15,617 nt of DNA, from assembly GCA_028711925.1 (NCBI GenBank), contig JAQTRH010000010.1, positions 1 through 15,617 of the forward strand, given 5' to 3'. This DNA is from Candidatus Nanoarchaeia archaeon. Lineage in GTDB: Archaea; Nanobdellota; Nanobdellia; Woesearchaeales; CG1-02-33-12. Shown one piece after another: positions 12,002-15,617 of the stretch. The notes below the pieces were generated by a model. It did not search any database and was not told the origin of the DNA. It was given only the letters and a program-made list of their open reading frames with translations. Every line of letters starts with the position of its first letter. Position 1 is the first letter of the stretch. Made by a program: the position numbers and the translations under genes.

Positions 12002-12469
12002 CTAATCGACAAGATAATAATTTTTTTCTTTAAGGTTTATATTAATGCATTTTGTTTTAGCTTTTTGGTCTAATTCATAAACATTAGTATTCTTAATATG
12101 GCAAACTTCCCTGAGAAAATAGCTTCTTACCTTTCCTAAAACTCTGGAATATGCTGTTATTAAGACATTATCATATCTTTCTATTTTTTTGTGTATTATT
12201 ATCACATTATGGTAACTTATTATATCATTATCTGGCCATAGGCGGTTGTCTTTTGATATCATAACTTTTTTGATTTTTTCATTTAACAAATCAGCAATTT
12301 GATTAGGTGCCTTGTCATTAGGGATGAGAACATACAAGCCTTTTTTTAGTTTATAAGAACTGTTGATTTTGTTGATAATTTTATTTATCTCATCATAACT
12401 TTGTTTGGTTAAACTTCCACTTCCAGTAGAAGAATACTCCATTAAAAAAAGATTTTCTAGATTTTCCAT
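12002..12469 (-). CDS. Unrecognised soluble protein, 155 aa
   Basis: No family recognised. The frame is open for 155 codons with an ordinary mix of residues and alternating strands and helices. A Ser/Gly/Thr-rich patch (YSSTGSGSLTKQSYDE, about 12-27) follows the start, then a helix (EINKIINKIN), a strand GLYVLIPND (44-52), helix QIADLLNEKIKKVMIS, strand HNVIIIHKKI and strand NVLITAYSRV. An alpha/beta fold is likely. There is no signal peptide or membrane segment. A reverse TATA box about 25 bases before the ATG supports expression and the chosen start, giving a leaderless mRNA. The gene is more A+T-rich than the neighbouring ribosomal genes, as expected for a less expressed or more recently acquired gene. 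Confidence 0.75.
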   Translation of the reverse strand: MENLENLFLMEYSSTGSGSLTKQSYDEINKIINKINSSYKLKKGLYVLIPNDKAPNQIADLLNEKIKKVMISKDNRLWPDNDIISYHNVIIIHKKIERYDNVLITAYSRVLGKVRSYFLREVCHIKNTNVYELDQKAKTKCININLKEKNYYLVD

Positions 12470-12488
12470 GGAAAAATTTTAAACTCCT

Positions 12489-12498
12489 TATTTATAAA
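12489..12498 (-). promoter_or_regulatory. TATA box for the unrecognised 155-aa gene
   Basis: On the reverse strand TTTATAAATA, centre about 25 bases before the ATG at 12469. It is divergent from the S13 promoter. Confidence 0.6.
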
Positions 12499-12511
12499 CT
12501 TTTCAGTAAGC

Positions 12512-12520
12512 TTTATATAT
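12512..12520 (+). promoter_or_regulatory. TATA box for the S13 ribosomal operon
   Basis: TTTATATAT, centre about 12516. It predicts initiation at about 12541-12545 and a leader of about 75 nt. Confidence 0.7.
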
Positions 12521-12543
12521 CACCTATTTATCCTTTATTTATA

Positions 12544-12598
12544 ATAGCCCGAGTTCACATGAGCGATATAGGGTTCTTTAAACCTTATTCTCGGCTAT
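12544..12598 (+). promoter_or_regulatory. Structured leader RNA of the S13-S4-S11 operon
   Basis: P1 pairs ATAGCC (12544-12549) and GAG (12551-12553) with CTC (12590-12592) and GGCTAT (12593-12598), nine pairs with one bulged C. P2, inside it, pairs 12568-12575 with 12581-12588 (eight pairs, one G-U, loop CTTTA). A 14-base single strand (12554-12567) joins them. P1 starts where transcription should begin and ends nine bases before GGTG (12607-12610), the ribosome-binding site. CACAT in the joining strand can pair weakly with ATGGTG at that site, which would make a pseudoknot. The bacterial operon encoding S13, S11 and S4 is controlled by S4 through a leader pseudoknot. Function here is inferred. 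Confidence 0.55.
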
Positions 12599-12616
12599 TT
12601 TGTAATGGTGTTATAT

Positions 12617-13090
12617 ATGGCAAATCAGGAATTCAAGCACATTGTAAGGATTGCGAACACAGACTTAGATGGAAACAGAAAAATAGCTGACGCTATGAGA
12701 AAAATAAAGGGAGTCAGTTTCTCATTTTCAAATATGGTATGCAACTTCGTTGGCGTTGATAAAAACAAAAAAACAGGAACTCTTCTTGATTCTGAAATAA
12801 AGAGAATAGATGAGGCAGTAAACAGCCCAAAAAAATTCGGGGCTCCCTCATGGATGCTTAACAGGAGAAAAGATTATGATACAGGAGAGGATATACATCT
12901 CCTTGCTTCAGATTTGGCCTTTGTTAAAGATAATGACATAAAGATGATGAAAAAAATCAAGAGCTACAAGGGAATGAGGCATGCGCGCGGCCTTACAGTG
13001 AGAGGCCAAAGGACAAGGTCTAACTTCAGAAGAAATAAAGGAAAGGTCACAGGCGTTCAGAAAAAGAAAGCAAAGGCAGGCAGGGTATAA
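12617..13090 (+). CDS. rps13: Small-subunit ribosomal protein S13 (uS13)
   Basis: 30S head protein at the subunit interface, 157 residues, archaeal length. Visible are the opening FKHIVRIANTDLDGNRKIADAM, KKFGAPSWMLNRRKDY in the middle, and the signature YKGMRHARGLTVRGQRTRSNF near the C-terminus with the basic tail KKKAKAGRV. The start is ATG 12617, five or six bases after GGTG. The ATG at 12605 would add MVLY and overlaps the ribosome-binding site. It is the first gene of the S13-S4-S11-rpoD-tRNA-L18e-L13 operon, with S4 starting two bases after its stop. Confidence 0.95.
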   Translation: MANQEFKHIVRIANTDLDGNRKIADAMRKIKGVSFSFSNMVCNFVGVDKNKKTGTLLDSEIKRIDEAVNSPKKFGAPSWMLNRRKDYDTGEDIHLLASDLAFVKDNDIKMMKKIKSYKGMRHARGLTVRGQRTRSNFRRNKGKVTGVQKKKAKAGRV

Positions 13091-13092
13091 AA

Positions 13093-13662
13093 ATGGGTCT
13101 TCCAAAAAAACAAAGGAAAAAATATTCAACACCTGTACATCCATGGCAGAAAGCCATGATAGATGAAGAGAAAAAGCTCGTAGAGGAGTATGGCTTTAAG
13201 AACAAAAAAGAGATATACAAAATGAGATCTATTTTAAAGGGATTTTCAGACCAGACAAAAGAGCTTATTGCATCTAAAACTCCCCAGGCAGAAAAAGAAA
13301 GGGTTGCGCTTTTAAAAAAGCTTCAAAGGATTGGATTGATAAACAAAACAGGCACACTTGACAACATACTTGACATCAGCATCAATGATATAATGAACAG
13401 GAGATTGCAGACATTTGTTTACAAAAAAGGATTTGCAAGGTCAATCAACCAGGCAAGACAGTTTATTGTCCATGAGCACATAACAGTAGGAGGAAAAAAG
13501 ATAACAACTCCTTCTTATCTCGTTAACGCTGATGAGGAAAACTCAATAGCATTCGTTGCAAACTCAAAACTTAGCGATGAAGAACATCCTGAAAGAGTGA
13601 TACTAACCAAAAAAAATCCAAAGCCAAAAAAGGCGGTAAAAAATGAGAGAAACAGAAAATAA
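13093..13662 (+). CDS. rps4: Small-subunit ribosomal protein S4 (uS4)
   Basis: Primary 16S rRNA binding protein, 189 residues. The N-terminal LPKKQRKKYSTPVHPWQKAM and the S4 RNA-binding domain (about 102-145, NRRLQTFVYKKGFARSINQA, FIVHEHITVGGKKITTPSYLV) are clear. The C-terminal end is lysine-rich. In the archaeal order S4 follows S13 directly. It overlaps the S11 start by 20 bases, so the GGCGGT ribosome-binding site of S11 lies within S4 codons. S4 is the known translational repressor of the related bacterial operon, which makes it a candidate ligand for the leader upstream of S13. Confidence 0.95.
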   Translation: MGLPKKQRKKYSTPVHPWQKAMIDEEKKLVEEYGFKNKKEIYKMRSILKGFSDQTKELIASKTPQAEKERVALLKKLQRIGLINKTGTLDNILDISINDIMNRRLQTFVYKKGFARSINQARQFIVHEHITVGGKKITTPSYLVNADEENSIAFVANSKLSDEEHPERVILTKKNPKPKKAVKNERNRK

Positions 13663-14077
13663 ACCAAGAAGGCCATATGAAAATAAAAGGGTTGAAAGAG
13701 CCGGAATAGTTCATATATACTCTTCTTACAATAATACTATAATTCACATCACAGATATAACTGGCACAGAAACAATAGCCAGGACATCAGGAGGCCAGAT
13801 GGTGAAGTCAGACAGGCTTGAAAGCTCGCCAACAGCTGCAATGATGGCTGCAAAAAAGGCAGCAGAAATAGCAATTGAAAGCGGAATAAATGCATTAGAA
13901 GTTAGGATAAAGGCGCCGGGAGGCCACAACGGGCCAAACAGCCCAGGACCGGGAGCTCAGGCTGCTGTAAGAACTTTATCCAGAATGGGCATAAGGATAG
14001 GAAACATATCTGAAGTAACCCCTGTTCCTCACGACGGATGCAGGAAAAAAGGCGGAAGAAGAGGAAGAAGGGTTTAA
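13643..14077 (+). CDS. rps11: Small-subunit ribosomal protein S11 (uS11)
   Basis: 30S platform protein, 144 residues. The family run VHIYSSYNNTIIHITDITG (about 23-41), TSGGQMVKSDR, the helix AAMMAAKKAAEIAIESGI, and the C-terminal VTPVPHDGCRKKGGRRGRRV are unmistakable. The start is ATG 13643 with GGCGGT at 13631-13636 six bases before it. The first ~17 residues (RETENKPRRPYENKRVE) form a basic extension. It overlaps S4 by 20 bases, and RpoD follows behind a GAGGTG site that begins at its stop. Confidence 0.96.
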   Translation: MRETENKPRRPYENKRVERAGIVHIYSSYNNTIIHITDITGTETIARTSGGQMVKSDRLESSPTAAMMAAKKAAEIAIESGINALEVRIKAPGGHNGPNSPGPGAQAAVRTLSRMGIRIGNISEVTPVPHDGCRKKGGRRGRRV

Positions 14078-14089
14078 GAGGTGTGCTTA

Positions 14090-14905
14090 ATGATAAAAAT
14101 AGAGCTTTTAAATTCAAAAAAGGAGCAGAAGAAGATTTCATTTTTAATCAAAGGAATAAATTCCTCTTTTGCAAACTCAATCAGAAGATGTGCCATAGAA
14201 GAAGTTCCAACTATGGCCATGGATGATATTGAATTCAGGAACAACAGCTCTGCACTTTATGATGAGATAATAGCCCACAGGCTTGGATTAATGCCTTTGA
14301 CTACAGACCTGAAATCATATAATCTGCCTGATAATTGCAAATGCGGGGGAAAAGGATGCGCTCAGTGCCAGCTTAAGCTTATCTTAAAGACAAGAAGCCA
14401 GGGCAATGTTTATGCCTCAGAAATCAAGTCAAAAGACCCAAAAGTCAAGCCGGTTTATCCTAATACTCCTATTGTAAAATTACTGAAAGGCCAAAAACTT
14501 GAATTTGAGGCAACAGCAACATTAGGCAGAGGAAAAGACCATGCAAAATGGTGTCCTGGATTAGCTTACTATAAAAAAATGCCAATTATTGAAATAAAAA
14601 AAGAATGCGAAAATCCAGAGGCAGTTGTTGAGCAATGCCCTCAGAACCTTTTTGAAATAAAAAACAACAAGCTTTCAGTCAAGAAAGAAGAGATTGATAA
14701 ATGCAACTTGTGCAATGCGTGTGCAGACATATGCGATCCAAAGGAAGCAATAACTGTTGAAAACAGCGATAATGAATTTATATTTTATGTTGAATCATGG
14801 GGCCAGCTTGAGCCGAATGAAATCATAGACGAGTCATTGAAGATACTAGCTGAAAAATCAAAAGAATTCACAGACGAGATGAAAAAGGCACCTGAGGCAA
14901 AATAA
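14090..14905 (+). CDS. rpo3: RNA polymerase subunit Rpo3/RpoD with Fe-S domain
   Basis: Archaeal homologue of the bacterial alpha N-terminal domain and eukaryotic Rpb3. It dimerises with Rpo11 to nucleate polymerase assembly. The 271 residues open with MIKIELLNSKKEQKKISFLI, followed by SFANSIRRCAIEEVPTMAMD and the dimerisation part HRLGLMPLTTD. A first Cys set C83, C85, C90, C93 (CKCGGKGCAQC) is present. The inserted domain then has C183 and KCNLCNACADICDP (C205, C208, C211, C215), the 4Fe-4S ferredoxin-like site known in several archaeal RpoD proteins. The start is ATG 14090, six bases after GAGGTG (14078-14083). An upstream GTG at 14081 falls within that site and is rejected. tRNA-Leu starts seven bases after the stop. 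Confidence 0.95.
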   Translation: MIKIELLNSKKEQKKISFLIKGINSSFANSIRRCAIEEVPTMAMDDIEFRNNSSALYDEIIAHRLGLMPLTTDLKSYNLPDNCKCGGKGCAQCQLKLILKTRSQGNVYASEIKSKDPKVKPVYPNTPIVKLLKGQKLEFEATATLGRGKDHAKWCPGLAYYKKMPIIEIKKECENPEAVVEQCPQNLFEIKNNKLSVKKEEIDKCNLCNACADICDPKEAITVENSDNEFIFYVESWGQLEPNEIIDESLKILAEKSKEFTDEMKKAPEAK

Positions 14906-14912
14906 ATATTAT

Positions 14913-14998
14913 GCGGGGGTGTCAGAGTCTGGTCAAATGAATACGGTTGAGGGCCGTATGCCTTAGTGGCTGCGCGGGTTCAAATCCCGTCTCCCGCA
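14913..14998 (+). tRNA. tRNA-Leu (anticodon GAG)
   Basis: A class II tRNA with a long variable arm. The acceptor is GCGGGGG (14913-14919) with CTCCCGC (14991-14997), one G-U pair, discriminator A73 (14998). The anticodon stem TACGG/CCGTA carries loop TTGAGGG with anticodon GAG (14949-14951). The T loop is TTCAAAT with a strong GCGGG/CCCGT stem. CCA is not encoded. It lies 7 bases after rpo3 and 10 before L18e. No TATA box stands at the expected place (about 14887), so it is probably cut from the ribosomal operon transcript. Confidence 0.95.
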
Positions 14999-15008
14999 TC
15001 AGAAAAAA

Positions 15009-15374
15009 ATGGCAAAAATAACAGGACCAACAAACAAAAGTTTGAATGAGCTCATAACAGAGCTGAGAAAGAGTTCAAATAGTCATAACTCTAATCTATG
15101 GAAAAGGATAGCTGATGAGCTTTCAAGGCCAACAAGGCAGAGAAGGGTTGTAAACCTTTCAAGCATAAACAGGAACACAAAAGAGAATGAAAACATAATA
15201 GTTCCAGGAAAGGTTCTTGCTACAGGAGAGCTTGACCACAAGGTTACAATTGCAGCATGGCAGTTTTCAGGGCAGGCTCTTGACAAAATAAAAAAATCAA
15301 ACTCAAAAGCAATTCTTATTAAAGAATTGATAAAAGAAAAGCCGGATGGAAAAGGCATAAGGATAATAGGTTAA
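15009..15374 (+). CDS. rpl18e: Large-subunit ribosomal protein L18e (eL18)
   Basis: Archaeal/eukaryotic 50S protein related in fold to L15, 121 residues, standard archaeal length. The start is MAKITGPTNKSLNELITELRK. The middle has RRVVNLSSINRNTKENENII, VPGKVLATGELDHKVTIAAW and the helix SGQALDKIKKS. It starts 10 bases after the tRNA-Leu 3' end with no room for a usual Shine-Dalgarno (the gap is TCAGAAAAAA). After tRNA 3' processing its mRNA would be almost leaderless. L13 follows one base after its stop. Confidence 0.95.
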   Translation: MAKITGPTNKSLNELITELRKSSNSHNSNLWKRIADELSRPTRQRRVVNLSSINRNTKENENIIVPGKVLATGELDHKVTIAAWQFSGQALDKIKKSNSKAILIKELIKEKPDGKGIRIIG

Positions 15375-15375
15375 A

Positions 15376-15617
15376 ATGATAATAGATGCTGAAAATATGA
15401 TATTGGGAAGGCTTGCAACATTTGCTGCAAAAAAAGCTCTTCTTGGGGAAAAAATTGATATAGTAAACTGCGAAAAAGCAGTCATCACAGGTGGAAAAAA
15501 ATCTATTTTTGATGATTACAAACAGAAAAACGAAAGAGGAACAAGGCCTACAAAAGGGCCGTTCACTCCTAAGATGCCTGACCGCTTTGTAAGAAGGACT
15601 ATAAGGGGAATGCTTCC
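15376..15617 (+). CDS. rpl13: Large-subunit ribosomal protein L13 (uL13), 3' truncated by window
   Basis: The first 80 codons of archaeal L13. The opening MIIDAENMILGRLATFAAKK, then EKIDIVNCEKAVITGGKK, and the helix start RGTRPTKGPFTPKMPDRFV with VRRTIRGML at the window edge match the family. It begins one base after the L18e stop, the usual archaeal L18e-L13-S9 order, so S9 is expected just beyond the window. A full protein would be about 140 residues, so roughly half is missing. Confidence 0.94.
   Translation, partial: MIIDAENMILGRLATFAAKKALLGEKIDIVNCEKAVITGGKKSIFDDYKQKNERGTRPTKGPFTPKMPDRFVRRTIRGML

Noticed and set aside
12559..12640. Upstream frame starting ATGAGC in the S13 leader
   Set aside because: It runs out of frame into S13, has no ribosome-binding site, and its codons are part of the leader helices.
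14081..14089. GTG start for Rpo3
   Set aside because: The GTG is part of the GAGGTG ribosome-binding site. ATG 14090 at normal spacing matches the family start.
1..15617. CRISPR array or defence island
   Set aside because: No regularly spaced repeats and no cas, toxin-antitoxin or restriction genes are visible. The only mobile element is the single IS.

Overview
The window looks like a chromosomal piece of a small-genome archaeon, most probably a DPANN lineage of the Woesearchaeota/Pacearchaeota type (the lineage is inference). It is A+T-rich. It carries archaeal information-processing genes (RPA, RadA, RadB, NAC, Sec61-beta, Rpo3/RpoD, S13-S4-S11, L18e, L13, S2), an archaeal-type RNase P RNA, TATA-box promoters placed about 24-29 nt before start codons, and Shine-Dalgarno sites resembling GGTGAT inside operons. 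Two tRNAs have no encoded CCA. TGA is used as a stop.

Layout. 1-1265: the end of one gene and two membrane-anchored proteins of unknown function in one operon. 1293-4411: single-stranded-DNA-binding RPA, a YdjM-like membrane protein, a conserved 94-residue protein with a structured leader, and RadA followed by two tandem stem-loops. 4423-5081: an operon of three microproteins (two with two membrane segments each, one acidic coiled coil). 5251-6647: a SurA-like lipoprotein and ThpR. 6657-8045: ribosomal protein S2 with a pseudoknot-capable leader, convergent with RadB. 8077-9030: a membrane-anchored PHP-family protein. 9031-9969: a complete IS481-like insertion sequence with a 15-bp target duplication, sitting between the divergent promoters of the PHP gene and RNase P RNA. 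9992-10890: RNase P RNA, Sec61-beta and NAC. 10899-11865: two overlapping paralogous helical proteins. 11879-12498: tRNA-His and an unrecognised reverse-strand gene. 12512-15617: the S13-S4-S11-rpoD-tRNA-Leu-L18e-L13 operon, cut by the window end inside L13.

Common theme. About twelve TATA boxes can be placed. Most put transcription initiation at the start codon, giving leaderless mRNAs. RadA has only a leader of about 15 nt carrying a Shine-Dalgarno site. Three genes (S2, S13 and the unknown 94-residue protein) instead have leaders of about 75-85 nt, and in each the predicted RNA folds from its first nucleotides into nested or interleaved helices just before the ribosome-binding region. I see these three leaders as the best candidates for undescribed regulatory RNAs here. 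All pairings were found by eye and no folding energies were computed.

How the genes work together. RPA, RadA and RadB form a recombination and repair set. The ribosomal proteins, RNA polymerase subunit, tRNAs, RNase P, NAC and Sec61-beta cover RNA processing, translation, nascent-chain handling and membrane insertion. The IS is the only clear mobile DNA, and it appears to have landed without breaking either flanking promoter.
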